Shown here piece by piece: positions 40,977-50,253 of a stretch of DNA of 64,000 nucleotides. The position numbers were made by a program, and so were the translations under genes. How positions within the stretch are numbered: the stretch's first letter is position 1; the number at the start of each line of letters is the position of its first letter. The notes under the pieces are model-generated. The model did not search any database, was not told the origin of the DNA, and saw only the letters and a list, made by a program, of their open reading frames with translations. Source of the stretch: Actinocatenispora sp963805605 (GTDB taxonomy: Bacteria; Actinomycetota; Actinomycetes; Mycobacteriales; Micromonosporaceae); NCBI GenBank assembly GCA_963805605.1, contig CAWDUX010000002.1, positions 682,001-746,000 on the forward strand. The letters are read 5' to 3'.

Positions 40977-41695
40977 CTATCGCGACGGCCAGGCATCCCG
41001 GGTGAAAACGAATGTCGCGATGTCCAGCGCGTACACTGCGCCACTGGCGTTACGCCGGACAGTGAGCAGCTCACCGTCGTTGGATCCGCTGTGGCAGAGC
41101 CACCGGTCCGTGTCGTGCCCGGTGAAGCACCACGGAGTCGGCTCGGGTGCATCCACGGCCCGCAGTACCAGTTCGCCCTCGGCGATGCGGTAACCGGCCT
41201 CGTACTCGCGACCCATCAACCACCGGCGTACGGTCAGGTCCTCCACCTGCGGTGGGGGTGCGGCCCCCGGCCGCCACGGCTGCGGCCTGACCGGTTCGCG
41301 CTCCAGTACCTCGGTGAGCAGATCAAGAGTCAGGGTAGCGATTCCCTTGCCACGCAAGGGTGTACGCGTTGGCGAACATGACGACACCGGTGCGGGTGGC
41401 CCGGTGCACGGCGAGTACCGCGAGATAGCCGGGCATCGATCCGGTATGTCCAATGTAGACACGTTCGCCGCGGCGCCACGTCTGCAGGCCGAGACCTTGC
41501 CCGGCGGTCCAACTCTCCGGATCGACGATCGCCACCGGCTGGCACATCTGTGCGATGGTGCCGGTACGTTGCGCCACGACCGCACCCCGCCGTCCGGTTC
41601 CCGCTGCAACCCGGAGACGTGGCCGAGCAACTGGCGGACCGGGCATCGGTACGGCTCCTTCCCCGCCGGCCGCCGCTGACGACAATCCAGTTCAC
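40977..41695 (-). pseudogene. Serine hydrolase (beta-lactamase/EstB-like) remnant
   Basis: Only the C-terminal part of a class C beta-lactamase-like protein remains, split in two or more frames: VSGLQREPDGG, then GTIAQMCQPVAIV...GLGLQTWRRGERVYIGHTGSMPGYLAVLAVHR (His-Thr-Gly is the KTG-equivalent), then IATLTLDLLTEVLEREPVRP and the terminal domain to DAWPSR. The N-terminal SxxK and YxN portion is missing because the C39 peptidase gene ends at 41692. Probably a true relic. Confidence 0.75.
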
Positions 41696-42975
41696 CAGTT
41701 GGGCTCGGCCGGGGTCGGTGGCAGTGGCAGTTCCGGTGGTCGCATCACGTAGACGGCCCCACCGGAGCCGGCCAGCCAGGCCGTCGCGAACTCGTGCCGG
41801 TCGTAGGTCCGCCGGACCGTGGCGCGTCCGGGCGCTGCGGGATCGTTGACGACGACGTCTCCTTCCCGGGTGAATCCGACGACGACCAGCAGATGACCGT
41901 TGGTGGTGTAGTCGGCGCCGCGCAGGGCGCCGGGCTCGAACCGGATCGAGGCGACCAGCGGGATGCCGGCATCGATGAACAGTTCCGCCTCGGTCAGGTC
42001 GCGCAGCCGGGTGACGAAGGTACTCAGGCCGTAGCGCGCGGCATAGGCGGTGTTGAACGCCCAGTTGCCGGCGCCGGTGAAGGAGTAGTCGAAGCAGTGC
42101 CGGACCGCGTGGTGGATGAACCCGTCCGGATAGTCCGCGCAGACCCAGTCGTAGTCACCGGGCTGCGGGCCGGTCCCCCAGTAGCGCAGCACCATGCTGG
42201 TGGAGATGGGACTGCACCAGGCGTCCCCGCCGCCGTCCCAGTGCGGGTACTGACCGGTGTACTCCCGCTGCGAGCTGGCCGGCACCGCGAGTATTCGACC
42301 GCCCGCCGCGCACAGTGGGCCGGGGCCACGGTCTGCGCCGGCCATGGCCGGCCCGCACGAGGCGATCATGCCCACCGAGGTGAGGGCCGGGAGGTCTGAC
42401 GCGCCGACCGGTCGTAGCAGCGTGGCGCGCAGCCGGTAGCCGGTGAGGTTCGCCCGGCGGGCCACGAACGCATCGGTACTGGTGCGCCCCGTCTCGTCGG
42501 CGAACGGTACCGAGGCGGGTCGTACGCTGCCGTCGTGTCCGGACCACCAGGCCAGCGGATACCACGGTGCGCCCGGGTCCTCGCCCCCAGCGGTACTGAC
42601 CTGCACGGCGAGTTCCAGCACGCTGCCGCCAGGGGTGTCGGCCTGCCAGCTCGCCACCAGTTCGGTGAACGTGAACCCGGGCTGGACCAGCGGTCCGATC
42701 CAACTGGCCGTCTCGTATCGCACCGGGTCGCCGCCGGGCCCGGTGATGACCTCCCGGACCTCGTTCGGAGCATCGAGATGCACCGTGTCGGACCCGATAT
42801 GGGCGCCCCGGCTGACACCCCGGGCGAGAGTGTCGCCCCGGAACTCGTGGTAGCGCAGTCGCCGTACTCCCGTCGGCCCGGACGTCTCAGCGGGGGCGGC
42901 GACCGGGCAGCTCGTACCGGCCGGCCCGGTGGCCCCGGAGCGGGCACCGGCGCTCGGCGTACTCCCGGTCGGCAT
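41692..42975 (-). CDS. C39-like cysteine peptidase family protein
   Basis: 427 aa. An N-terminal beta-sandwich-like region (about 40-220; YHEFRGDTLARGVSRGAHI, TASWIGPLVQPGFTFTELVASWQADTP) precedes a papain-fold domain with Cys in GGDAWCSPISTSMVLRYWG, His in TTNGHLLVVVGF and Asp in VVVNDPAAP. This architecture is common in actinomycetes; the substrate is unknown. No clear signal peptide from the chosen start. The ATG at 42975 has GAGGA 6 nt upstream; longer in-frame starts reach 43161. Confidence 0.85.
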   Translation of the reverse strand: MPTGSTPSAGARSGATGPAGTSCPVAAPAETSGPTGVRRLRYHEFRGDTLARGVSRGAHIGSDTVHLDAPNEVREVITGPGGDPVRYETASWIGPLVQPGFTFTELVASWQADTPGGSVLELAVQVSTAGGEDPGAPWYPLAWWSGHDGSVRPASVPFADETGRTSTDAFVARRANLTGYRLRATLLRPVGASDLPALTSVGMIASCGPAMAGADRGPGPLCAAGGRILAVPASSQREYTGQYPHWDGGGDAWCSPISTSMVLRYWGTGPQPGDYDWVCADYPDGFIHHAVRHCFDYSFTGAGNWAFNTAYAARYGLSTFVTRLRDLTEAELFIDAGIPLVASIRFEPGALRGADYTTNGHLLVVVGFTREGDVVVNDPAAPGRATVRRTYDRHEFATAWLAGSGGAVYVMRPPELPLPPTPAEPNW

Positions 42976-43170
42976 CACATGTCCTCGGTTTCGGTGGGGA
43001 TGAGGTTCGGTGGGATCAGATTCGGCGGGGTCGGCCGGGTCGGTGAAAGCGCTCATCTGCCCGGGGCCGCGGAGGGCATGCTCAAGATTAGGGGTCTGCG
43101 TGTACCGCGGCCCGGCCGGACGCCACCATGCGGAGGTGTCATTGGTGCGTGGACATGTCACGATCGAGGT

Positions 43171-43608
43171 GTGGCGGCGATCATATGGTTGGTCCTAGGC
43201 GTGGTGTTGGCCATCGCTGAAGCGTTCACTCTGACGTTTGTCCTGATCATGATCGCGGCGGGGGCTTTCGCCGCCGCGATCGCGGCGGCGCTCGATGCGC
43301 CGGTGACCGTACAGGGCATTGTGTTCGCGGCGGTGTCGGCTGCGGCATTGGTGGCTTTGCGTCCGGTTCTTCGCCGACATCAGCGCGCGAGCGCCGATCA
43401 GCAGATCGAGCCGATGGGCATCGCTGCGCTGGAAGGTTCCGACGCGCTGGTGCTGGAGCAGGTGAACGCACATCAGGGCCTGGTCCGGCTCGGCGGTGAG
43501 GAGTGGACCGCCCGGGCGTTCGACTCCACCCAGTCCTTCGAACCCGGTGAGCAGGTTCAGATCATGAAAATCAAGGGCGCGACCGCCCTGGTATGGAGGA
43601 TGCCGTAA
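43171..43608 (+). CDS. NfeD-like membrane protein
   Basis: 145 aa. Two hydrophobic hairpins (AAIIWLVLGVVLAIAEAFTLTFVLIMIAAGAFAAAIAA and VQGIVFAAVSAAALVAL) are followed by the OB-fold NfeD1b domain, GSDALVLEQVNAHQGLVRLGGEEWTARAFD. NfeD proteins work with SPFH/stomatin proteins in membrane microdomains; the partner gene starts at the NfeD stop (TAATG). GTG start at 43171. Confidence 0.9.
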   Translation: MAAIIWLVLGVVLAIAEAFTLTFVLIMIAAGAFAAAIAAALDAPVTVQGIVFAAVSAAALVALRPVLRRHQRASADQQIEPMGIAALEGSDALVLEQVNAHQGLVRLGGEEWTARAFDSTQSFEPGEQVQIMKIKGATALVWRMP

Positions 43609-44878
43609 TGGGAACTGCCCTCGGGGTCATAGTTGCGATCCTTGTCCTGATCGTACTGATAGTGCTGATCAGGTCGGTGCGGATCGTCCCCCAGCAGCAG
43701 GCGTACATCGTGGAGCGGCTGGGGAAGTACCTGAAGACCCTCCAGCCGGGTCTCAACATCCTGGCGCCGTTCATCGACCGGGTCCGTACGAAGGTGGACA
43801 TGCGCGAGCAGGTGGTCAGCTTCCCGCCCCAGCCGGTGATCACCTCCGACAACCTGGTCGTGTCGATCGACACGGTGCTCTATTTCCAGGTCATCAACCC
43901 GGTCGGCGGCGACGTACGAGATCGCCAGCTTCCTGCAGGGCATCGAGCAGCTGACCGTCACCACGCTGCGTAACGTGATCGGCTCGATGGACCTGGAGAA
44001 GGCCCTGACCAGCCGGGACGAGATCAACCGGCAGCTGCGCGGGGTGCTGGACGAGGCGACCGGCCGGTGGGGGATCAAGGTCACCCGGGTGGAGATCAAG
44101 GCCATCGAGCCGCCGCCCAGCATCCGCGACTCGATGGAGAAGCAGATGCGTGCCGAACGGGACCGGAGGGCCGCGATCCTGACCGCCGAGGGTGTCAAGC
44201 AGTCGCAGATCCTGACCGCCGAGGGCGACAAGCAGTCGGCGATCCTGCGGGCCGAGGGCGACCGGGAGGCCCGGGTGCTGCAGGCCGAGGGCCAGGCCAA
44301 GGCGATTCGGCACGGTCTTCGACGCGATCCACCGCGCCAAGCCGGACCAGAAGGTGCTGGCCTACCAGTATCTGCAGACGCTGCCGCAGATCGCTGCGGG
44401 CCAGTCGAACAAGGTCTGGGTGGTGCCGGCGGAACTGACCCGGGCACTGGAGGGTTTCGGTGGCGCGTTCGGCCGCGCACTGTCGGGCGCTGGTGGGCAC
44501 GCGGACGCCGACGAGGACGAGGAGTACGTGCCGGACGAGGAGGTCAGCCAGTTCGCACCAGAGGCCGAAGCGGAGGCGGAGAAGGCGGCGAAGGCCGCCG
44601 CAGACGCCGCATCGGAGGCATCCTCTGAGGTCAGCGCGCCGGAACGGGGTGTCGAGGGAACATCAGGCAGTAGCGACACGCCACGTGGGTTGCCGTCCGC
44701 GCCGCTGTCGACCGACCCGGTACTCGGTACTCCCTCCGGTGCCCCTACACCTGAGCAGGCGCCGGCCCGGACGCAGCCGGATTCCGGCGGCGGCCAGCCG
44801 ACCACGGGGCACGCGCCACCGTCCGGTGGGGTCTACCACGGTGGTCAGCACCGCCCGAACGGACCCGCCCAGGGCTGA
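43608..44878 (+). CDS. SPFH/stomatin (prohibitin-homology) protein (two indels)
   Basis: About 423 aa when repaired. N-terminal membrane helix (GVIVAILVLIVLIVLI), SPFH domain with RIVPQQQAYIVERLGKYLKTL and VVSIDTVLYFQVINPV, then a coiled coil EKQMRAERDRRAAILTAEG and a low-complexity Ala/Glu/Pro-rich tail of about 130 residues. Extra bases near 43912 and 44309 split it over three frames. It forms membrane scaffolds with NfeD. The start overlaps the nfeD stop by one base. Confidence 0.9.
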
Positions 44879-44910
44879 GCTGCGGGCGACCGGCAAGCGG
44901 GACCGGCCGG

Positions 44911-45786
44911 GTGATGCGGTTGAATCGTCGGGTGTCCAACGCACACCGGCCCACCGCTGAACCCGGCCCGGCCCCGCTGGTCGTGCCGATCGAGGATCCG
45001 CAGGACGACCGGCTGGCCGACTACCGGTCGCTGACCGACGTGGTGCTGCGCACCAAGTTCGAGCCCCCGCACGGTCTGTTCATCGCCGAGGGCGGGATGG
45101 TACTGCGCCGTGCCCTGCGGGCCGGTTACCGACCACGCTCCCTCCTACTGGATGCCAAACGGCTCGACCAGTTGCCCGAGCTGCTCGCCGGTGCCGAGTT
45201 CGACGCACCGGTGTACACGGTCAGCCCCGCGGTACTGGAGGCGGTGACCGGCTACAACGTGCATCGCGGCGTGCTCGCGTCGCTGCATCGTCGTGCGCTT
45301 CCCGACGCGCCGCAGTTGCTGGAGACGGCCCGGCGGGTGCTCATCCTGGAGGACGTCAACAACCACACCAACGTCGGTGCGGTCTTCCGGGGCGCGGCCG
45401 GCCTGGGCGTCGATGCCGTACTGCTCTCCCCGACCTGCGCGGATCCGCTGTACCGGCGCAGTGTACGGGTCAGCATGGGCGAGGTGTTCGCGATCCCGTA
45501 CGCCCCGCTGACGCCGTGGCCCGATGCGCTCGACACGGTACGGGCGGCGGGCTTCTCGTTACTGGCGCTCACCCCCGCTGCGGATGCGGTGGAGCTGCAG
45601 CGGCTGGCCCCTGCGCACCGGCGGCGACCGGCGTTGCTGTTCGGCGCCGAGGGGCCGGGGCTGACCCGGCAGGCGCTGCACCGCAGTGACGTGCGGGTGC
45701 GTATCCCGATGCGCGGTGGGGTCGACTCGCTGAACGTCGCCGCATCGGCCGCTGTGGTCTGCTGGGAGCTCTGCCGGGACGATTGA
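44911..45786 (+). CDS. SpoU/TrmH-family rRNA or tRNA 2'-O-methyltransferase
   Basis: 291 aa. An N-terminal substrate-binding domain (FEPPHGLFIAEGGMVLRRALRAGYRP) and the SPOUT domain with the three knot motifs NNHTNVGAVFRGAAGLG, LLFGAEGPGLTRQAL and IPMRGGVDSLNVAASAAV. Starts at 44911 (GTG), 44914 (ATG) or 44932 (GTG) cannot be separated; none has a strong ribosome site. It lies 32 bp after the SPFH gene, possibly in the same transcript. Confidence 0.9.
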   Translation: MMRLNRRVSNAHRPTAEPGPAPLVVPIEDPQDDRLADYRSLTDVVLRTKFEPPHGLFIAEGGMVLRRALRAGYRPRSLLLDAKRLDQLPELLAGAEFDAPVYTVSPAVLEAVTGYNVHRGVLASLHRRALPDAPQLLETARRVLILEDVNNHTNVGAVFRGAAGLGVDAVLLSPTCADPLYRRSVRVSMGEVFAIPYAPLTPWPDALDTVRAAGFSLLALTPAADAVELQRLAPAHRRRPALLFGAEGPGLTRQALHRSDVRVRIPMRGGVDSLNVAASAAVVCWELCRDD

Positions 45787-45888
45787 GCCCCAAGGCACGT
45801 CGGTCACCGGGCGTACGTGCCCTCGCCCGGGACATCGGCCCGGTCGCCGACCACGGTCGGGATGTGCTCCACTGGATTTCGTCGGCGC

Positions 45889-46902
45889 TCAGACCGGTGC
45901 GGTGTCCGGTGGGCCGACGATCATCCGGTGCAGCGCGTCCGCATCGATGGCTGCGGACGTTCCGGAGGCCAGTGACCGTGCGGCCAGCCAGGCCGCGCCG
46001 GCCGCCCCGTCACCGGCGCTGTACACCTCTGCGCCGGCACCGTCCGCGGCACCTGCGGCGAACCGCGCGCGCAGCGCGGTGCCCACCGGGGTGCCCGCGG
46101 CCACGACGCTGCCGGCGAGCACCACCGGTCCGGTCACCTGTGGACGGGCCGTGGCCAGCAACTGGTACAGGTGCGAGGCGGCCCGGGCCACGATGTCGAC
46201 CGCGACGGGGTCGTCGTGCTGCGCAGCCTGGCTGACCAGGGGTGCCAGCCGGGCCAGGTGTACCGGATGCGTGTGGTCCACAGCGGCCACGATCCATTCA
46301 CTGTCGCTGTGGTACGCCGCTGCGGTGCTGGGCGTCCACGCGGACAACCGCGCACGCACCAGGGTGCTCAGCGGCCCGGGAACGTGCCGTCCGTCGGAGA
46401 CGGCGAGCAGCGCCCGGACCGCCTCACGGCCCAGCCAGAAGCCGGCACCCTCATCACCGAGCAGCCAGCCGTACCCGCCGGCCGCCCCGGTCATCCGGTG
46501 GTCGGTGATGGTCGCGGCGACTGCGCCGGTACCGGCGATCAGAACCGTGCCGTGCGGTGCTGGGGTGCCCGCGGCGAAGGCCACTTCGGTGTCGCCAACG
46601 ACCCGCATCGGGCAGGTCAGTCCGTGCTGCCGCCACACTTTCTGGAACAGCGAGGCCACGGCGGGTTCGGCCAGTCGGGCACCGCCGGCCATGCCGATGA
46701 GTCCGAGCCGTACCCGCGAGGCCGGATGCTCGCCGAGAGCTCGCCGCAGCGCGGTACCCATGGCCGCCGCGACCTGCGCAGGTGGATGCGCGAACGGGTT
46801 GCCGGGACCGGCCCGGCCGGTGCCGTACCGGTGTCCGGTCAGGCTCGACAGTACGGCCCGACTGGCGGTACCTCCCATGTCCAGACCGAGTACCAGAGAC
46901 AT
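45889..46902 (-). CDS. N-acetylglucosamine kinase-type (BadF/BadG family) sugar kinase
   Basis: 337 aa, ASKHA fold. Phosphate 1 motif GLDMGGTASRAVL, phosphate 2 GTVLIAGTGAVAATI, GYGWLLGDEGAGFWLGR (typical of GlcNAc kinases) and an adenosine motif VVLAGSVVAAG. It should phosphorylate GlcNAc delivered by the adjacent importer. GGGGAG lies before the ATG. It is divergent from the SIS gene, sharing a promoter region with direct repeats. Confidence 0.88.
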   Translation of the reverse strand: MSLVLGLDMGGTASRAVLSSLTGHRYGTGRAGPGNPFAHPPAQVAAAMGTALRRALGEHPASRVRLGLIGMAGGARLAEPAVASLFQKVWRQHGLTCPMRVVGDTEVAFAAGTPAPHGTVLIAGTGAVAATITDHRMTGAAGGYGWLLGDEGAGFWLGREAVRALLAVSDGRHVPGPLSTLVRARLSAWTPSTAAAYHSDSEWIVAAVDHTHPVHLARLAPLVSQAAQHDDPVAVDIVARAASHLYQLLATARPQVTGPVVLAGSVVAAGTPVGTALRARFAAGAADGAGAEVYSAGDGAAGAAWLAARSLASGTSAAIDADALHRMIVGPPDTAPV

Positions 46903-46960
46903 GCTGCTCCCCAGGAGACTGACGGGTCAGACGCCCGTATCGTGCAGCGCACGCGCAGTC

Positions 46961-47015
46961 TTTGACAATGGTTGATCGAAAAGCGTTATGTTCGAGCACT
47001 TGACATCATGGTTGA
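46961..47015. promoter_or_regulatory. Divergent promoter with paired direct repeats (GlcNAc locus)
   Basis: TTGACAATGGTTGA (46962-46975) recurs as TTGACATCATGGTTGA (47000-47015), 38 bp apart, in the only AT-richer stretch between the kinase and SIS genes. Each repeat starts with a perfect -35 hexamer; the second half ATGGTTGA may be a regulator half-site. No classical DasR site was recognised. Confidence 0.5.
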
Positions 47016-47117
47016 GTAGATAAGAATCTTCAAAACAAGTCCGGTACGGTCGGCCCGTCGTACCGCGGAGGGCGCCATGCCACCCGGGCCGTGCACCGGC
47101 AGAGGGGGAGCAGCCGC

Positions 47118-47870
47118 ATGACAGTGGATGGCGCGGCCTACGTGACCGAACTCCGGGCCGCGATGGACCGGGTCCTCGACACCCAGTCCGACGGGGTGCA
47201 GCATGCCGCGGGCCTCATCGTGACCAGCCTGCGGGTCGGCGGGGTGGTCCAGGCATTCGGCAGTGGGCACTCCGAGGCGCTGGCCATGGAGATCGCCGGC
47301 CGGGCCGGTGGTCTGGTGCCCACCAACCGGCTGGCACTGCGTGACGTGGTGATCCTCGGCGGTGAGTCGCCCGACGTGCTGTCCAACGGGATTCTGGAAC
47401 GGGATCCGACGATCGCGCAACGCATCCTGGACCTGGCCGCCGTCGACCCGAACGACGTGTTCGTCATCGCCTCCAACTCCGGCATCAACGGATCCGTGGT
47501 GGAGTTGGCGCGGTTGGTGCGCGAGCGCGGACACCCGCTCATCGCGATCACCTCGCTGGAACACACCGGCCGGGTCGAACCCCGGCACCCGTCCGGCCAG
47601 CGACTGGCGGAGCTGGCCGACGTGGTTCTCGACAACGGGGCGCCGTACGGTGACGCGGTGCTGCCGCTGCCGACCGGCGGTGCGGTCGGTGCCGTGTCAT
47701 CGATCACCGCGGCGCTCCTGGCGCAACTGATCGTGGCGGAGGTGGTGAGGCAACTACTTGCCGCCGGTGAGGTACCCCCGGTGTACCTTTCCGCCAACGT
47801 CCCCGGCGGGGACGAGCACAACCGAACCCTTGAAGAGCGCTACGCCGGACGCATCCGGCGTGGCGCATGA
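47118..47870 (+). CDS. SIS-domain phosphosugar-binding protein
   Basis: 250 aa. SIS fold with VVQAFGSGHSEALAMEIAGRAGGLVP, DVFVIASNSGINGSVVELAR and PLIAITSLEHT (phosphosugar loops). It resembles the sugar isomerase/UPF0309 family and not GlmS or MurQ. It may act on GlcNAc-6-phosphate or a related phosphosugar made by the divergent kinase; the reaction is unproven. GGGGGAG before ATG 47118. It is followed after 21 bp by the importer genes. Confidence 0.87.
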   Translation: MTVDGAAYVTELRAAMDRVLDTQSDGVQHAAGLIVTSLRVGGVVQAFGSGHSEALAMEIAGRAGGLVPTNRLALRDVVILGGESPDVLSNGILERDPTIAQRILDLAAVDPNDVFVIASNSGINGSVVELARLVRERGHPLIAITSLEHTGRVEPRHPSGQRLAELADVVLDNGAPYGDAVLPLPTGGAVGAVSSITAALLAQLIVAEVVRQLLAAGEVPPVYLSANVPGGDEHNRTLEERYAGRIRRGA

Positions 47871-47891
47871 GTCAGTGAAGGCGAGGACTAC

Positions 47892-49307
47892 ATGGGTCCC
47901 GTTTCCGACCTCAACCGTCGACAGGTGCTCCAGCGCACCGCCGCAGTCGGCGCGCTGTCCCTGCCGGCAGCCGGGCTGCTGAGCGCCTGCGCGACGTCCG
48001 GAAGTGACGGCAAGTCCGCCCAAGGCAAGAAGAGCAGCTCCAACCCGCTCGGGGTCAAGGAAGACGCGCCGCTGGAAGTGGTCATCTTCAACGGTGGGTT
48101 CGGCGACCAGTACGCCAAGGACGCCGAGGGTGTCTACCAGAAGCGCTACCCCAAGGCCAAGGTCAAGCACAGCGCCACCCAGCAGATCAGCCAGACCCTG
48201 CAGCCCCGGTTCGTCGGCGGCAACCCGCCGGACGTAATCGACAACTCCGGTGCCCAGCAACTCAACACCGCGGACCTGACCAGCAAGGGCCAGCTCACCG
48301 AACTGGACGCGCTGCTCGACGCGCCGTCGGTGGACGACCCGAGCAAGAAGGTCCGGGACACCCTGATCGCCGGCACCGTCGAGCAGGGCACCTTCGGCGG
48401 CAAAGTGACCGCGCTCAACTACGCCTTCACCGTCTTCGGCGTCTGGTTCTCCCAGTCGCTGATGGACAAGCACCACTGGGAATACCCGAAGACCTGGGAC
48501 GCGATGATCTCGCTGTGTGTCGAGATCAAGAAAGCCGGCATTGCGCCGTGGACCTACGCGGGCAAGTTCCCGTACTACGCGCACTTCGCGCTGTACCCGT
48601 TCATCGCCAAGATCGGTGGCGCGGACGTCATCAAGTCGATCGACAACCTCGAGCCCAACGCGTGGAAGGACCCGGCGGTCAAGACCGCCGTCGAGGCGTA
48701 CGGGGAGCTGGCAGCCAAGGGCTACATCATGAAGGGCAGCGAGGGACTCACCCACATCGAGTCGCAGACCGCCTGGACGCAGGGCAAGGCGGCCTTCATC
48801 CCGAACGGTTCGTGGGTGGAGAACGAGGCGAAGAAGACCACGCCGGCCAACTTCAACCTGCACGTCGCCCCGCCGTCGAGCAGCGGGTCCGGCGACAAGA
48901 TGCCCTTCGAGACGGTCTGGGCCTCCGCCGGCGAGCCCTTCATCGTGCCCAAGCAGGCCAAGAACTCGCTGGGCGGCATGGAATTCCTGCGGACCATGCT
49001 GGGCAAGCAGTCTGCGCAGAACTTCGCCAAGCTGGTCAGCTCCCTGACCTGTGTTCAGGGCGCCACCGACGGGATGACGCTGCCGCCGGGTCTGACGTCG
49101 GCCAGTGCCGTACTCAAGGCCGCCGGCACCAACGTCGTGGTGCCCAAGCTGCCGTCCTGGTACCCGGACCTGGAGAAGACCCGCATCGGTCAGGCCACCG
49201 GCCTGCTGCTCAGCGGACGAATCAAGGCCGCCGAGTGGATCAAGCGGGCGCAGGCCGCGTCGGACAAGGTCGCCAAGGACTCCAGCATCAAGAAGTTCAA
49301 GCACTAG
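47892..49307 (+). CDS. ABC importer sugar-binding lipoprotein, NgcE-like
   Basis: 471 aa. A twin-arginine-type lipoprotein signal (NRRQVLQRTAAVGALSLPAAGLLSAC, lipobox LSAC) precedes a cluster B solute-binding fold. Segments such as EVVIFNGGFGDQYAKDAEGVYQKRYPKAKV, FVGGNPPDVIDNSGAQQL and GKAAFIPNGSWVENE resemble Streptomyces NgcE, which binds GlcNAc and chitobiose. With the kinase and SIS genes this supports amino-sugar uptake. It is anchored outside the membrane. Confidence 0.85.
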   Translation: MGPVSDLNRRQVLQRTAAVGALSLPAAGLLSACATSGSDGKSAQGKKSSSNPLGVKEDAPLEVVIFNGGFGDQYAKDAEGVYQKRYPKAKVKHSATQQISQTLQPRFVGGNPPDVIDNSGAQQLNTADLTSKGQLTELDALLDAPSVDDPSKKVRDTLIAGTVEQGTFGGKVTALNYAFTVFGVWFSQSLMDKHHWEYPKTWDAMISLCVEIKKAGIAPWTYAGKFPYYAHFALYPFIAKIGGADVIKSIDNLEPNAWKDPAVKTAVEAYGELAAKGYIMKGSEGLTHIESQTAWTQGKAAFIPNGSWVENEAKKTTPANFNLHVAPPSSSGSGDKMPFETVWASAGEPFIVPKQAKNSLGGMEFLRTMLGKQSAQNFAKLVSSLTCVQGATDGMTLPPGLTSASAVLKAAGTNVVVPKLPSWYPDLEKTRIGQATGLLLSGRIKAAEWIKRAQAASDKVAKDSSIKKFKH

Positions 49308-49326
49308 CAGACAGGGACCGGCTCTC

Positions 49327-50241
49327 ATGCGGCACGGCAAGTACCGGTTCATCATCGGGTTCCTGGCGGCTCCCATCGCGTTCTACGCGGTGCTGGTGAT
49401 CTCGCCCTTCTTCCAGTCGTTCTACATCGCGTTGACCGATTGGTCGGGGTTCACCGCCGACAAGAATTTCGTGGGACTGGGCAACTTCCAACGACTGATC
49501 CATGACTCGTTGTTCTGGACATCGTTGTGGCACAACATCATCCTGCTGCTTGCGCTGCCCGTGGTGACGCTGACCCTGGCGTTGTTCTTCGCCTTCATGA
49601 TCAACGTTGGCGGCCGTCGTCGGAAGGGGGCGACGGTCGCCGGCGTGCGGGGCTCGGCCTTCTACAAGGTCGTGTTCTTCTTCCCGCAGGTGCTGTCGAT
49701 CGCCATCATCGGCATCCTGTGGCAGTTCATCTTCAATCCGGCCAGCGGACCGCTCAACAGCGCGCTGGACGGCGTGGGCATCACCAACACGCCCAACTGG
49801 TTGGGCAGCCCGAACCTGGCTCTGCTGTGCGTGATCGTGGTTATGGTGTGGAGCCAGGTCGGCTTCTACGTGGTGCTGTTCTCGGCGGGAATGGGTTCGG
49901 TACCGCACGACATCTATGAAGCGGTGATGATCGACGGGGCGAGCCGGGTCACCACCTTCTTCCGGATCACCCTTCCGTTGCTTCGCGACACCGTGGCCAC
50001 CGGCTGGGTGTACATGGGCATCATGGCGATGGACTCGTTCGCGATCGTGCAGATCATGACGATCCCGCCGGGTGGCCCGGACGACTCCACCAGCGTGGTG
50101 CCGTTCTACCTGTACAACACGGCGTTCACCAAGTCGCAGGCCGGCTACGCGACTTCGATGGGGGTGGCGATGCTGGTGGTCACGCTCGTGTTCGCGGTAC
50201 TGACCATGCGGCTCAACCGCCGCGAACGGATCGAGTTCTAG
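49327..50241 (+). CDS. ABC sugar permease, NgcF-like
   Basis: 304 aa, six predicted helices (MalF class without the long loop). The EAA loop is YEAVMIDGASRVTTFFRITLPLL. It starts 19 bp after the binding-protein gene. No ATPase gene is in the cluster, so a shared MsiK-type ATPase encoded elsewhere is expected, as in Streptomyces. Confidence 0.9.
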   Translation: MRHGKYRFIIGFLAAPIAFYAVLVISPFFQSFYIALTDWSGFTADKNFVGLGNFQRLIHDSLFWTSLWHNIILLLALPVVTLTLALFFAFMINVGGRRRKGATVAGVRGSAFYKVVFFFPQVLSIAIIGILWQFIFNPASGPLNSALDGVGITNTPNWLGSPNLALLCVIVVMVWSQVGFYVVLFSAGMGSVPHDIYEAVMIDGASRVTTFFRITLPLLRDTVATGWVYMGIMAMDSFAIVQIMTIPPGGPDDSTSVVPFYLYNTAFTKSQAGYATSMGVAMLVVTLVFAVLTMRLNRRERIEF

Positions 50242-50253
50242 GAGCCGGGCGAG

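Noticed and set aside
46903..47117. A DasR-type operator in the GlcNAc locus.
   Set aside because: No sequence close to the dre consensus (ACTGGTCTAGACCACT) was found; the only repeats are TTGACA..ATGGTTGA.
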